Source of the DNA: CBDCLY01 sp965218715
GTDB lineage: Bacteria; Bacteroidota; Bacteroidia; Flavobacteriales_E; Vicingaceae
Direction: 5' to 3'
Assembly (NCBI GenBank): GCA_965218715.1
Contig: CBDCLY010000027.1
Location: 62,001-126,000 of the forward strand
DNA length: 64,000 nucleotides
Below the pieces are notes generated by a model. It had not been told where the DNA came from and did no database searches. It saw nothing but the letters and a program-made list of their open reading frames with translations. This document shows, piece after piece, positions 1 to 9,244 of the stretch (within the stretch, counting starts at the first letter, position 1; each line of letters begins with the position of its first letter). A program made the translations under genes and the position numbers.

Positions 1-1324
1 AGGAATAGGGGGAGAGTTTGGGCCATACAAACAATCAGAAAGAAAAGAGCAAGACCTTTATAGAAAGTATGCTGAACAGCTTTTAAAAGACGGGAAAGCC
101 TATTATGCATTTGACACTAGCGAGGAGCTAGATCAAATGAGAGAAAACTTGAAAAAGGCTGGAGTAGCAGCACCACAATACAATGCGATCACTCGTGAAA
201 ACATGAAAAACTCGCTATCTCTTTCTGCAGAAGAGGTGCAAAGTAGACTAGATAAAGGCGAACCTTATGTCATTCGTGTTAAAATTCCACGAAATGAAGA
301 AATAAAGTTTCAAGACATTATAAGGGGTTGGGTTTTAGTTCACTCTTCCAACTTAGACGATAAAGTTTTGTACAAGTCAGACGGAATGCCAACCTATCAT
401 CTTGCCAATATTGTAGATGATCACCTTATGAATATTAGTCATGTTATTCGAGGAGAAGAGTGGCTTCCATCTGCCCCACTTCACATTTATTTATACCAAG
501 CTTTTGGATGGGAGGAAACCATGCCAATGTTTGCCCACCTTCCCTTATTGTTGAAGCCTGACGGAAATGGAAAACTAAGCAAAAGAGATGGTGACCGACT
601 TGGGTTTCCAGTGTTTCCTTTAAAATGGAAAGATCCAAAAAGCAATGAAATCTCCTCGGGCTACAGAGAGAAAGGCTACTTTCCTGAAGCATTCATCAAT
701 ATTTTGGCCTTGCTTGGCTGGAACCCTGGAACCAACCAAGAGCACTTTAACATGGACGAATTAATAGAAGCCTTTAGTTTGGAAAGAGTTGGAAAGGCTG
801 GAGCAAAATATGATCCGGAAAAAGCGAAATGGTTCAACCAGCAATACCTTAGATCATGCAAGAATGAGGTCTTAGCAGATTTAATTTTAGAGGACAACAA
901 AACACCTGATTTTGTAAAAAATGCTGACAGGGATTACCTAATAGAAGCAATTGACTTAATGAAGGAGCGCGCTACATTTGTTAATGACATTCTTACAGAT
1001 GGGCAATACCTTTTTATTGCGCCAATAGACTTTGATGAAAAAACTGTTCGAAAAAAATGGAAGGATAATAGCAGAGAGCTAATGCAGGATTGGTCTGATG
1101 AGCTTCAAAATATTGAAAGCTTTGATTCAGAAACGATAGAACAGACCTTCAAGTCTTTTCTAGAAAGTAAAGGATTGGGAATAGGAGCGGCATTGCCACT
1201 TTTTCGCTTGTTGTTAACAGGGAAAGGAATGGGCCCATCCATGTTTCAAATTGCATCATTGTTAGGAAAAGGAGTTTGCTTAGAAAGAATGAAAGTTGGA
1301 ATTTCTAAATTAAGTCATGCATAA
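1..1324 (+). CDS. gltX: Glutamyl-tRNA synthetase, 5' truncated by window edge
   Basis: Class I aminoacyl-tRNA synthetase that charges tRNA-Glu with glutamate in the cytoplasm. The reading frame is already open at base 2 (GIGGEFGPYKQSER...), so the N-terminal Rossmann part with the HIGH motif lies upstream of the window. The visible part includes the catalytic-domain segment HVIRGEEWLPSAP and the KMSKS-type loop KLSKRDGD, followed by an insertion with GYREKGYFPEAFINILALLGW. This is typical of bacterial GluRS, here in the Bacteroidota form. The C-terminal anticodon-binding region follows. It ends in TAA overlapping the folB start by 8 bases, so the two are probably co-transcribed. Confidence 0.95.
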   Translation, partial: GIGGEFGPYKQSERKEQDLYRKYAEQLLKDGKAYYAFDTSEELDQMRENLKKAGVAAPQYNAITRENMKNSLSLSAEEVQSRLDKGEPYVIRVKIPRNEEIKFQDIIRGWVLVHSSNLDDKVLYKSDGMPTYHLANIVDDHLMNISHVIRGEEWLPSAPLHIYLYQAFGWEETMPMFAHLPLLLKPDGNGKLSKRDGDRLGFPVFPLKWKDPKSNEISSGYREKGYFPEAFINILALLGWNPGTNQEHFNMDELIEAFSLERVGKAGAKYDPEKAKWFNQQYLRSCKNEVLADLILEDNKTPDFVKNADRDYLIEAIDLMKERATFVNDILTDGQYLFIAPIDFDEKTVRKKWKDNSRELMQDWSDELQNIESFDSETIEQTFKSFLESKGLGIGAALPLFRLLLTGKGMGPSMFQIASLLGKGVCLERMKVGISKLSHA

Positions 1325-1667
1325 AGTATTTGTAAAAGGGGCAAAGTTTTATGCTCACCATGGATACTTTGAAGAGGAGCGAAAAATTGGCTCTTGGTTT
1401 GAGGTTAACATAGAGGTTAGTTGTGACTTTGACCATGCGATGGAAAATGACGACCTAAATGGAACGCTCAACTATGCTTCATTATTAAACATCATTGAAA
1501 TAGAAATGAAAACGCCAAGCTTGCTGTTAGAATCATTAGGAAAGAGAATATTAGATTCCATTCGAAAAGAGCACAAGGAACTGTCTAAAGTAAAGTTGGA
1601 AATTCACAAATTGAATCCCCCTTTACCAGGACTTGTAGATCGTGTGGGGATAATCATAGAAGAATAA
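1317..1667 (+). CDS. folB: Dihydroneopterin aldolase
   Basis: A 116-residue protein, the usual FolB length. FolB converts 7,8-dihydroneopterin to 6-hydroxymethyl-dihydropterin and glycolaldehyde in folate synthesis. Visible family features are the N-terminal VKGAKFYAHHGYFEEER, with the pterin-binding Glu region, and the C-terminal KLNPPLPG carrying the conserved Lys. The ATG at 1317 lies inside the last codons of gltX (8-base overlap), which suggests translational coupling. The only gene here that might relate to folate is the pabA/trpG-type gene just beyond the tRNA. Confidence 0.92.
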   Translation: MHKVFVKGAKFYAHHGYFEEERKIGSWFEVNIEVSCDFDHAMENDDLNGTLNYASLLNIIEIEMKTPSLLLESLGKRILDSIRKEHKELSKVKLEIHKLNPPLPGLVDRVGIIIEE

Positions 1668-1676
1668 AAAGATGGC

Positions 1677-1706
1677 TTGTTTGCTGAGTCGAAATGAGTA
1701 ATTTTG
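1677..1706 (+). promoter_or_regulatory. Bacteroidetes-type promoter of tRNA-Cys
   Basis: A TTG at 1677-1679 is followed after 19 bases by TAATTTTG at 1699-1706. This matches the Bacteroidetes -33 (TTG) and -7 (TAnnTTTG) elements at normal spacing. The predicted start would fall a few bases before the tRNA 5' end at 1719. The match to a known consensus is direct; activity is inferred. Confidence 0.6.
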
Positions 1707-1718
1707 ACCATCTTATAA

Positions 1719-1789
1719 GGTCGCGTGGCCGAGTGGCTAGGCAGTGGTCTGCAAAACCATCCACAGCGGTTCGAATCCGCTCGCGACCT
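1719..1789 (+). tRNA. tRNA-Cys (anticodon GCA)
   Basis: A cloverleaf can be folded by eye. The acceptor arm is GGTCGCG (1719-1725) with CGCGACC (1782-1788), and the discriminator is T at 1789, as is usual for tRNA-Cys. The D arm is GCC..GGC. The anticodon stem is GTGGT/ACCAT with loop CTGCAAA, giving anticodon GCA at 1751-1753. The T arm is AGCGG-TTCGAAT-CCGCT. The CCA end is not encoded. A hairpin terminator follows directly. Confidence 0.97.
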
Positions 1790-1800
1790 CAAAATCAATA

Positions 1801-1826
1801 AAACCCATCCTAGGATGGGTTTTTTA
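1801..1826 (+). terminator. Rho-independent terminator after tRNA-Cys
   Basis: Perfect 10-bp stem AAACCCATCC/GGATGGGTTT with a 2-base TA spacer, followed by a T run. It lies 11 bases after the tRNA and just before the pabA start, so pabA must be expressed by read-through or from a promoter inside this short interval. Confidence 0.8.
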
Positions 1827-1833
1827 TTATCGC

Positions 1834-2403
1834 ATGCAGAACATTTTATTGCTAGACAATTTCGATTCTTTTACATTCAATTTGCATCACTATTTAGAAG
1901 CAAGCGGAAGAGCTGTTGTTACTGTTAAAAAGAATGACAACCTAGATGGATTAGATTTTAGTCTATTCGATGGTTTTGTCATTTCCCCAGGACCAGGATT
2001 GCCTGAAGATTCTCCAGATTTATTGAAGTTTTTACAAAGCTACCCTTCCGAAAAAAAGCTACTGGGAGTATGTCTAGGCATGCAAGCCATCGCTACTCAT
2101 TATAAATGGCCTCTAAAAAACCTAGAAGAGGTTGTTCATGGTGAAAAAAGAGAATTATTCATTCGCCAATCTGGAATGCTTTTTCAAGGTCTTCCAGAAA
2201 AATTTATGGTAGGCAGATATCACTCTTGGGTTGTTGACCCTTCTTTTTGTCCGGCCGAGTTTCGAATTTTAGCACATGATAAAATGGAACAAATTATGGC
2301 TTTTGAACACAAGTTCAAGCCAATTAGCGCTGTGCAGTTTCATCCTGAAAGCATATTAAGCGACCAAGGAATGGAAATTATTGAGAATTGGCTTGATATT
2401 TAA
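1834..2403 (+). CDS. pabA: Glutamine amidotransferase, component II of aminodeoxychorismate/anthranilate synthase
   Basis: A 189-residue class I glutamine amidotransferase that releases ammonia from glutamine for aminodeoxychorismate (folate) or anthranilate (tryptophan) synthase. It begins MQNILLLDNFDSFTFN, the classic TrpG/PabA start. It has the oxyanion segment ISPGPG, the nucleophile elbow GVCLGMQAI and the catalytic His-Glu in FHPES. The frame extends upstream through the tRNA, so the ATG at 1834 is chosen. No component I gene lies in the window. TrpG versus PabA cannot be separated by sequence alone; folB nearby slightly favours PabA. Confidence 0.88.
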   Translation: MQNILLLDNFDSFTFNLHHYLEASGRAVVTVKKNDNLDGLDFSLFDGFVISPGPGLPEDSPDLLKFLQSYPSEKKLLGVCLGMQAIATHYKWPLKNLEEVVHGEKRELFIRQSGMLFQGLPEKFMVGRYHSWVVDPSFCPAEFRILAHDKMEQIMAFEHKFKPISAVQFHPESILSDQGMEIIENWLDI

Positions 2404-3930
2404 TTACAACTCAAACTTTATCCCTTGCGCAAGTGGAAGTTCTGTTCCATAGTTAATGGTGTTGGTCTGCCTTCTCATGTAGATTTTCCAAGCATCAGAA
2501 CCTGACTCTCTTCCTCCTCCAGTTTCTTTTTCTCCTCCAAAGGCACCTCCAATTTCAGCACCAGATGTGCCAATATTTACATTTGCAATTCCACAGTCTG
2601 ATCCATTAGTAGAAAGGAACTGTTCCATGTCTCTCATGTTGGTAGTCATGATTGCAGAGGAAAGGCCCTGAACAACTCCATTTTGAAGCGCTATGGCTTC
2701 ATCAAGGCTTTTGTATTTCATTAGGTATAAAATCGGAGCAAAAGTTTCATGTTGAACAATTTCCCATGAATTATCTGCCTCTGCGATGGCCGGTTTTACA
2801 TAACACCCCGATTCAAAACCTTCGCCTTCTAAAACCCCACCTTCAACTAAGATGTTTCCACCTGAGGACATTACCTCTTGAAGGGCATTTAAATAGGAGT
2901 TAACGGCATCTTTATCGATAAGTGGACCAACATGATTGTTTTCATCTAAAGGGTCTCCTACACGTATTTGTTGGTATGCACTTACAAGATTGTCTTTTAC
3001 TTTATCATAGATGCTTTCATGAATAATCAGTCTTCTAGTAGAGGTGCAACGCTGGCCACATGTTCCAACTGCTCCAAATACAAGAGCGGGAATTGACATT
3101 TTTAAGTCGGTTGATTCTGTCAAAATCACAGCATTATTTCCGCCTAACTCAAGCAAAGATTTTCCCAACCTTGCAGCAACTGCTTGTGCAACAATTTTTC
3201 CCATGCGAATAGAACCAGTTGCAGAAACCAAAGGAACCCGTTGATCATTTGTCATCAACTCGCCAATTTTATAATCACCATTGATTAAAACACTAACCCC
3301 TTCAGGTAAGTTATTTTCTTTGAGAACCTCAGCAAAAATATTCTGACAAGCTACACCACACATTGGTGTTTTTTCAGATGGTTTCCAAATACAAACATCT
3401 CCTGATATCCATGCCAATGCAGTGTTCCAGCACCAAACGGCTACAGGAAAGTTAAAAGCAGAGATGATTCCTACAATTCCTAATGGATGATATTGCTCAT
3501 ACATGCGGTGCTGAGGTCGCTCCGAATGCATAGTAAGACCGTGCAATTGTCTTGACAAACCAACAGCAAAATCACAGATGTCGATCATTTCCTGAACCTC
3601 ACCCAATCCTTCTTGGTAAGACTTTCCCATTTCATATGAAACTAAAGCGCCTAGAGCTTCTTTTTTAGCTCGAAGCTTTTCTCCAAATTGTCTTACTATT
3701 TCTCCTCTTAATGGAGCTGGCTTTTGCCTCCACACCTTGAATGCTTCACCAGCAACCTTCATCACTTTTTCATATTCTTCGATACTGGTAGAGCTAACTT
3801 TTCCAATCAAAGCGCCATCCACAGGAGAATAAGAACTTAATTCAAATTCACTGGCCTCAATGGAGACCTGACCGGTTGATGTTCCACTGTTTGTTTCTGA
3901 TAATCCAAGTTCGCGTAAGAAATCTTTCAT
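2404..3930 (-). CDS. Aldehyde dehydrogenase, ALDH7 (alpha-aminoadipic semialdehyde dehydrogenase) type
   Basis: A 508-residue NAD-dependent aldehyde dehydrogenase. It shows SAFNFPVAVWCWN and IWKPSEKTP in the cofactor domain, the general-base Glu in ELGGNN and the catalytic Cys in GTCGQRCTSTRR. The last motif is characteristic of the antiquitin/ALDH7 branch, which oxidises aminoadipate semialdehyde (piperideine-6-carboxylate) in lysine breakdown. It ends back to back with pabA (no gap, convergent). No other lysine-degradation gene is visible. It is not the ALDH8-like enzyme expected to follow the ACMSD reaction at 34 kb. Confidence 0.9.
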   Translation of the reverse strand: MKDFLRELGLSETNSGTSTGQVSIEASEFELSSYSPVDGALIGKVSSTSIEEYEKVMKVAGEAFKVWRQKPAPLRGEIVRQFGEKLRAKKEALGALVSYEMGKSYQEGLGEVQEMIDICDFAVGLSRQLHGLTMHSERPQHRMYEQYHPLGIVGIISAFNFPVAVWCWNTALAWISGDVCIWKPSEKTPMCGVACQNIFAEVLKENNLPEGVSVLINGDYKIGELMTNDQRVPLVSATGSIRMGKIVAQAVAARLGKSLLELGGNNAVILTESTDLKMSIPALVFGAVGTCGQRCTSTRRLIIHESIYDKVKDNLVSAYQQIRVGDPLDENNHVGPLIDKDAVNSYLNALQEVMSSGGNILVEGGVLEGEGFESGCYVKPAIAEADNSWEIVQHETFAPILYLMKYKSLDEAIALQNGVVQGLSSAIMTTNMRDMEQFLSTNGSDCGIANVNIGTSGAEIGGAFGGEKETGGGRESGSDAWKIYMRRQTNTINYGTELPLAQGIKFEL

Positions 3931-4009
3931 GCCTTCTATAATTTTGCTGCAAACTTAAGCATTGATCGTGAGTCAACTTGTCTTGAAGGCAGACAGAATT
4001 ATCAAATTT

Positions 4010-5827
4010 TTATTGACTTAGGTTGTTGTTAATTATTTGCCTTAGGTTGTTTGATCTACTGGATTGAATTTGGCAACGATTTAAGTAAGGCAAAGCTTTT
4101 TCAAATTGATTGGTATTGACATACACCGCAGTTAGGTTCAATAAACCATCCTCAAAGATCGGATTGATTTTAAGGGCGGCCTCATAGTTTTCAATTGCCA
4201 AAGGGTAATTTTTTTGTTCAAAATAAATGGTGCCAAGGTTATTCAATACATTGAAATTATAAGGGTTCAACTCTTTGGAAAGAAGAAAGTCTTCGTGGGA
4301 TGCTTTTTTATCTCCCAAATGATAATTTGCAATTCCACGATACCAAACGATTGGAACACCATTGTTTTCTGAAGTGTAGAAATAGGTCAAGGCTTGGGTG
4401 CAGGCCTCTTTAGACTTTAAGCTTTGTCCGCTATCTTTAAAAACTATTGCTTGTTTCATTGCTTTTTCAGAGCCAAAACGTGAAAGAAAGATGAATCCTA
4501 TTATTAAACTAAAAGAAAGACCAATTGCTTTTAAGAGCTTTAACTCGACTTCAACTATTTTTTTTGAATAAAGTTTTTCTGTATCAACTAAGAGCAAGAG
4601 AAATAAAAACAAAAGGGCAATTTGATGCTCTGCTCTTTCTTTCGGAAAATCAAAAAACGATACAATGAGATAGGCGAGCAATCCAGATATGGCCAAAATG
4701 TTGCTTTTATTAGAGGGGTTTGCAATTAGCTTTTTTACACCAAGGCTTAGATGTCCAAAAAAGAGCGCGATAAAAGAAGCGAAACCAATTGTTCCTAATT
4801 CAGCCCAAACCCACAAATAATCATTGTGTGGCCTTACAAATACAATTATTCCCTCCGTTGCTCTATACAAGCCCTCTAAACCTATGCTTGGCAAATAAAT
4901 GCACCAATTGCCCAAGCCAACACCCATAAATGGATGTTGTTTTATAAGGCTAATAGTGCTTTGCCAAATGAGCAGCCTTTCCTTAGCGGAACCAGAAAAC
5001 TGATTGGGGTTAAAAAGGTTCGAAGGCAGTTTTTCAAAAAAAGCAAGGACCAAAATTACAGCGGCAAAAATTCCAACTAAACTGCCGGCTACCTTGGCAT
5101 ATTTGAGAATCTTATTTTTTGTCTCGGACTTAGACCTAGCAAAGAAATTGAGGAATAAAAAGGCCATTGAACCTACCACAAGGCCTAAAATTGAGGCCCT
5201 TCCTTGAAGAACAGTTATGAAGCTGACTTGAAACAAAAAAGTCAATACATGCAATAACCTTGGCCACTTTATAGGATAATAAAAACCTAATGCATTTAAA
5301 GGGATTAGCAATAGAATCCAGGCCGAAAGTAAATTTTTATGGCCATGAAGACCTTCTACAAAGTAAACAGTACTACTGAAAGGGTCTCTCGACCTTAAAG
5401 CATCAAAAAGGGATTCCATAGAAAAGGCAATTGCAAGAAAACTAGCTATGCAAGCAGCTAAAGCCAAACTGGAATAAAATTGTTCCTTGCTTTTTAGCTT
5501 GTTTATTAAAAACTTCCAAGCCCAATATGAAAAAAGCAAAAGCAAAACTTTGGTGGATTCGTAAATGGCTGATGCAGTGCTTATGGCATGAAAAATACTT
5601 ACCAATGACAAAAGGGCATAAACAACAAACGCCACATCAAGCCATGTGCAAGAAAGTTTACTTTTTCCTTCTATGTTATTTAGCAAAACTAGCAAGGCAA
5701 TTAAAGCAATGCACCAAGAAATGAACTTTGGCAAAAGACTATTGTCTATACTACTTTCAGAGTATGCCAAGGGACAAAGCACAAGCAAAAACAAAATAAA
5801 ATAATGGGAAATCGTTTGCGGCTTCAT
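4010..5827 (-). CDS. O-antigen ligase/polymerase-like membrane protein with C-terminal TPR repeats
   Basis: A 605-residue protein with roughly 11-12 hydrophobic segments up to about residue 440, then a soluble tail. The segment around residues 300-335 (GVGLGNWC, then RPHNDYLWVWAELG) matches the Wzy_C/O-antigen ligase signature. The C-terminal ~120 residues carry at least two TPR units (FNVLNNLGTIYFEQKNYPLA, then YEAALKINPIFEDGLLNLTA). Such proteins join or polymerise lipid-linked glycans on the periplasmic side of the inner membrane, and the TPR tail probably binds a partner. It opens the glycan region. Ligase versus polymerase versus protein O-oligosaccharyltransferase is unresolved. Confidence 0.8.
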   Translation of the reverse strand: MKPQTISHYFILFLLVLCPLAYSESSIDNSLLPKFISWCIALIALLVLLNNIEGKSKLSCTWLDVAFVVYALLSLVSIFHAISTASAIYESTKVLLLLFSYWAWKFLINKLKSKEQFYSSLALAACIASFLAIAFSMESLFDALRSRDPFSSTVYFVEGLHGHKNLLSAWILLLIPLNALGFYYPIKWPRLLHVLTFLFQVSFITVLQGRASILGLVVGSMAFLFLNFFARSKSETKNKILKYAKVAGSLVGIFAAVILVLAFFEKLPSNLFNPNQFSGSAKERLLIWQSTISLIKQHPFMGVGLGNWCIYLPSIGLEGLYRATEGIIVFVRPHNDYLWVWAELGTIGFASFIALFFGHLSLGVKKLIANPSNKSNILAISGLLAYLIVSFFDFPKERAEHQIALLFLFLLLLVDTEKLYSKKIVEVELKLLKAIGLSFSLIIGFIFLSRFGSEKAMKQAIVFKDSGQSLKSKEACTQALTYFYTSENNGVPIVWYRGIANYHLGDKKASHEDFLLSKELNPYNFNVLNNLGTIYFEQKNYPLAIENYEAALKINPIFEDGLLNLTAVYVNTNQFEKALPYLNRCQIQSSRSNNLRQIINNNLSQ

Positions 5828-5872
5828 TGAATATAAAAAACGAATATCAAAAAAAAAGATGAAAGAACAAGC

Positions 5873-6769
5873 TTATTTTTTACGATTTAAAATTCTCAAG
5901 AGCTTACTTACAAAATCGTCACTAATGCCTAATTTGCCTTTTAGCAAGTTGTATGTAGCTAAAGCTTTTTTGTCAAGGTAAATCCAAAATGCCTTAAATC
6001 CATCCCCAGGCCTAGATTGATAATTTGTTGCTTTTTTGTTTGGACTTTTTTCTTCCGTAAAGTAGTACAATGCCAATGACTTTCTGCTTTCTCCTTCGGG
6101 ACAATCAATAGGGTCGGGGAAGCCATGATAAGAGCTTTCATCTGTTGAAAAGATAACACATCGATTGAAAATAGGGAGAATGCACTGAACGGCTTCCTTC
6201 ATATCTCTATCCCAAAGTTCAAGTGCGCCACGGTATTCTTCTTTCCAATTTTCGTTGAAATAGATCAACAAATTCACCCTTCTGCTCCAGTTTCTTTGAT
6301 GAGGATGAACAGTAAAATCAGCATGAATATTAAGGAAGCCACCTGTAGATGATTGGTGCAGCCCTCCTCCTTCTAAATTTGGGTCTGCAAGCAAGTTTGC
6401 TATGCCAGTTAATTCGCTTAAGGCCGAAACAAAACTTGAAGAGTTAAGTGCGTTTATTACAGAGGTAAAATGGCTTGGTAAAAGCTCTAACTTGTTTAGG
6501 CCGTGTTTTTTTTCATTGAAATGCAGGTAGTGAATCCAACCTTCATCTTCAATTGCAGGAAAGCAATCATGAGCTTCTTTTGCAATTGCATTGGGTAAAA
6601 AGTCATCAATTACTATATGAGGGAATGGTTTGGCAGCAGCGTAAGACCCTCTAGGATTTCCGTCAACATTGGATGAGGGCTTTGCAAGCAACAATCGCTT
6701 TGCTAATTCTTTACTTAAATTGTTGGAGTTTTCGATGTCGACTAATTTTCCGATAAATTTACCATTCAA
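5873..6769 (-). CDS. 2-oxoglutarate/Fe(II) dioxygenase of the prolyl-4-hydroxylase-like superfamily
   Basis: A 298-residue protein. The Fe-binding HxD is in LNIHADFTVHPH, the distal His in SSYHGFPDP, and the 2OG-binding Arg probably in ESRKSLALYYFTEE. The N-terminal PFPHIVIDDFLP is a common opening of this family in polysaccharide clusters. Substrate unknown; hydroxylation or oxidation of a glycan or lipid intermediate is inferred from context. The frame opens at TTG 6769 with no ATG before the conserved core; TTG codons near LLLAKPSS are alternatives. Only 17 bases separate it from the divergent gene at 6787, so the promoters must overlap coding sequence. Confidence 0.78.
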   Translation of the reverse strand: MNGKFIGKLVDIENSNNLSKELAKRLLLAKPSSNVDGNPRGSYAAAKPFPHIVIDDFLPNAIAKEAHDCFPAIEDEGWIHYLHFNEKKHGLNKLELLPSHFTSVINALNSSSFVSALSELTGIANLLADPNLEGGGLHQSSTGGFLNIHADFTVHPHQRNWSRRVNLLIYFNENWKEEYRGALELWDRDMKEAVQCILPIFNRCVIFSTDESSYHGFPDPIDCPEGESRKSLALYYFTEEKSPNKKATNYQSRPGDGFKAFWIYLDKKALATYNLLKGKLGISDDFVSKLLRILNRKK

Positions 6770-6786
6770 TACTTTCCATCAACTAG

Positions 6787-8205
6787 ATGAGTGAAAAAAT
6801 ATTAAGATTCATTTCTAAGTTTTGGGTTTTGTTCCCTTTAAGTCTTTTTATCCTTGTTCGCCTAGTGGAGTTTCAAGGATTATATGGCATGGATAGTTTT
6901 GCATATTATTTTTATGCAGAAGACTTGCAAGCTTATTGGGAGGGTGGACAAGCGCCCGGGCCCTTTTTCTGGCCAAAACTTTTCCCGATATTAATTGCAG
7001 TAGTTGGCCAAGTTATGCCGCTTAACCTAGCCGGTCAGGTGGTATCTCTTTCAGCTCTTATTGGCACTGGGTGTTTTGTTGGGAAGATGATCAAACTATT
7101 GTTTAAAGAGTCTGATTTTGTAAACTTTTACGCCTTAATTGCCATTGTATTTTCACCCTACCTTTTTAGATCTGGCCTACAAATTATGTCGGAAAGCATG
7201 GCCTGTTTTGGTTTTAGCGCCTGTCTTTATTTCGGATTTCTATACATAAAACACGATAAATTAAAGGACCTTGGACTTGCATTACTGTTTGCATTGATAG
7301 CCGTCTTTACAAGGTACGCGGCCATCATTCCCTTAATTCCATTTGGACTTTGTTTGATTTGGGAAACTTGGACTAAAAAGAACAAATTGGCTTTAATGGT
7401 AATTGGGGTAGGAATGATTTTAACTCTCCTGTTCTCTTTTATCTGTTTGGACATTGAATCAATATTAAGCCATCATTTTCTTGAGGAATGGAGTGTAAAT
7501 AATTTTTTCAAAAGGAACTTTCCATCAGACACCAAGCACCAACTGGCAAGCCTTGGATTTTCTTACCCGAACATTGTGTATTATCCGCTCATTGTCTTTC
7601 ATCCTGGCTTTTTCATTTTAGGGATTCCCTTGTTGTTTTTTGCATTTGTAAAAAAACAACAGCTTGGAAAAATTGCAAAAAAAACACTTATTCCAATATT
7701 TTTATTCAACACCCTTTTTCTTATGGGGACTAGCTTTCAAGGAGACCGTTATCAGTTTTTCTCTTTTATCGTGCTGGTTGTTTTGTTGTTTCCGAGCTTT
7801 AGTTTTCTCGTTAAGCTTTCTAGTAATTTATTTTCAAACCTGTTGATATTGTTCCTTTTGTTTCAAATTGGCCTCTGTGGCTTGGCTATATGGCCGTCTG
7901 TTCAGAGGAGTCAACTAGAAAAAATAATAGCAGAAAAAGTAATTCAGCAAAAGCAAACTAAACTTTATACTTTCGAAATGGATTTGTCCATGAAGTACTT
8001 TACAGAAAAAGAAGTTGAGGGTTTGTGGCAAGAAGGACCAATTGAGCTTAAACAAGAAGCCCTATTGTTATTTAACCCAGCCAAGTTTGAACAGAGGTTT
8101 AAAGGGAAATGGATTAATAACAATTGGAATCAAATCAGGGGTGATTACGAATTAGTAGAAATAGAAACCTTTAGTCAGGGTTGGAAATTGTATCGCATTG
8201 AATAA
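6787..8205 (+). CDS. GT39-like (dolichyl-phosphate-mannose type) membrane glycosyltransferase
   Basis: A 472-residue multi-span protein. It begins with a membrane segment, then the acidic loop GMDSFAYYFYAEDL that resembles the catalytic Asp region of GT-C enzymes. About 10-11 hydrophobic segments follow, and a soluble C-terminal tail starts near residue 375. GT39/ArnT/PMT-like proteins transfer a sugar from a polyprenyl phosphate donor on the periplasmic face. Its stop overlaps the start of the GT4 gene by 8 bases. Family placement rests on topology and the N-terminal loop only. Confidence 0.7.
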   Translation: MSEKILRFISKFWVLFPLSLFILVRLVEFQGLYGMDSFAYYFYAEDLQAYWEGGQAPGPFFWPKLFPILIAVVGQVMPLNLAGQVVSLSALIGTGCFVGKMIKLLFKESDFVNFYALIAIVFSPYLFRSGLQIMSESMACFGFSACLYFGFLYIKHDKLKDLGLALLFALIAVFTRYAAIIPLIPFGLCLIWETWTKKNKLALMVIGVGMILTLLFSFICLDIESILSHHFLEEWSVNNFFKRNFPSDTKHQLASLGFSYPNIVYYPLIVFHPGFFILGIPLLFFAFVKKQQLGKIAKKTLIPIFLFNTLFLMGTSFQGDRYQFFSFIVLVVLLFPSFSFLVKLSSNLFSNLLILFLLFQIGLCGLAIWPSVQRSQLEKIIAEKVIQQKQTKLYTFEMDLSMKYFTEKEVEGLWQEGPIELKQEALLLFNPAKFEQRFKGKWINNNWNQIRGDYELVEIETFSQGWKLYRIE

Positions 8206-9238
8206 AGACAAGCACATAGTTTTTGTTAGTCCAGGTTTTCCTGACAATGATGATGATACACGTTGCATACCAGCAATGCATCTTTTTTTGCAAGAACTAA
8301 GCAAAAGGGAAGGCTATGATATTCAAGTGATTGCAACCGACTATCCTTATCAAGCAAGGGAATATGTTTGGAATGGAATTAAGGTTTTCGCTTTAGGTGG
8401 AAATAATAAAAAAGGGCTTGGAAAACTTAAAATGCTGATGTCCTTAAAAAAGAAATTGCAGGAAATAGAAAGCAATAAAAAAATTGACTTTCTGCATAAT
8501 TTTTGGCTAAACCAATCCAGCGAATTAACCGCAAGATTTGCTTTGAAAAACAACATTAAGCACAGCTGCACCTTAATGGGACAAGAGGTTTTGTCAAAAC
8601 GATTGAAAAAGCAAGCACATAAAACATGTGGGTTAATTTCATTATCACAATTCCAAAAAGAGTTAGCAAAACGAAACTGGGACCTCAATATTTATACAAC
8701 TATTCCATGGGGAATTGAACAGCTTAACATTCAGCATAAGCGGGAATTAGAAATTGATTTGATTGCGGTAGGCAACTTGATTGCTTTAAAACAGCACAAA
8801 TTATTCATTGACGTGGTGAACAATATTATTCAAGAATATCCAAAACTAGTTGCAAAGATAATTGGCTCTGGCCCCGACCTGCCAGAGCTAAAAGAGAAGG
8901 TTAATCAATTAGGCTTAAGTCAAAACATTTCCTTTTTGGGGCACATGAATCGCGAACAATGTTTAGCCTATGTTTCAAAATCAAAGGTGTTTTTACATTG
9001 TTCAAATTTTGAATCCTTTGGCTTATCCTTATTAGAGGCACAAGCCCTTGGTGCTCATATTGTCTCCACTTCTGTTGGTATTGCACAGGAGCTTGACTCT
9101 GTTCACCTATACTCCACTAAAGAAGAAGCAGTAAGCAAAATATTGAAATTACTAGATGCAGAAATGCCAAGCCCATCGGTGAAAAAAGAATTTTTGGTTG
9201 ACAAAACTGTCGATGCCTATTTAAATCAAGTATTTTAG
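8198..9238 (+). CDS. Glycosyltransferase family 4
   Basis: A 346-residue GT-B fold enzyme. The C-terminal half has the GT4 nucleotide-sugar site: IIGSGPDLPELKEK, SFLGHMNREQ and SNFESFGLSLLEAQALG, the last containing the conserved acidic E-x7-E pattern. It should act in the cytoplasm on a nucleotide-sugar donor and a lipid-linked or small acceptor. The frame begins with TTG at 8198, inside the preceding gene (8-base overlap). No nearby ATG restores the N-terminal beta strand HIVFVSPGFPD, so TTG is accepted. Confidence 0.88.
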   Translation: MNKDKHIVFVSPGFPDNDDDTRCIPAMHLFLQELSKREGYDIQVIATDYPYQAREYVWNGIKVFALGGNNKKGLGKLKMLMSLKKKLQEIESNKKIDFLHNFWLNQSSELTARFALKNNIKHSCTLMGQEVLSKRLKKQAHKTCGLISLSQFQKELAKRNWDLNIYTTIPWGIEQLNIQHKRELEIDLIAVGNLIALKQHKLFIDVVNNIIQEYPKLVAKIIGSGPDLPELKEKVNQLGLSQNISFLGHMNREQCLAYVSKSKVFLHCSNFESFGLSLLEAQALGAHIVSTSVGIAQELDSVHLYSTKEEAVSKILKLLDAEMPSPSVKKEFLVDKTVDAYLNQVF

Positions 9239-9244
9239 CAATCC

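Noticed and set aside
444..900. Antisense frames in gltX, and similar frames opposite many genes
   Set aside because: They are opposite well-conserved coding sequence and show no family features or start signals.
1744..1833. Upstream extension of the pabA frame
   Set aside because: It would begin inside tRNA-Cys and cross its terminator. MQNILLLDNFDSFTFN at 1834 is the family start.
2404..3930. Assignment of the ALDH as 2-aminomuconate semialdehyde dehydrogenase for the nba pathway
   Set aside because: The GTCGQRCTSTRR active-site context is that of ALDH7, and the gene is 30 kb away from nbaC/nbaD.
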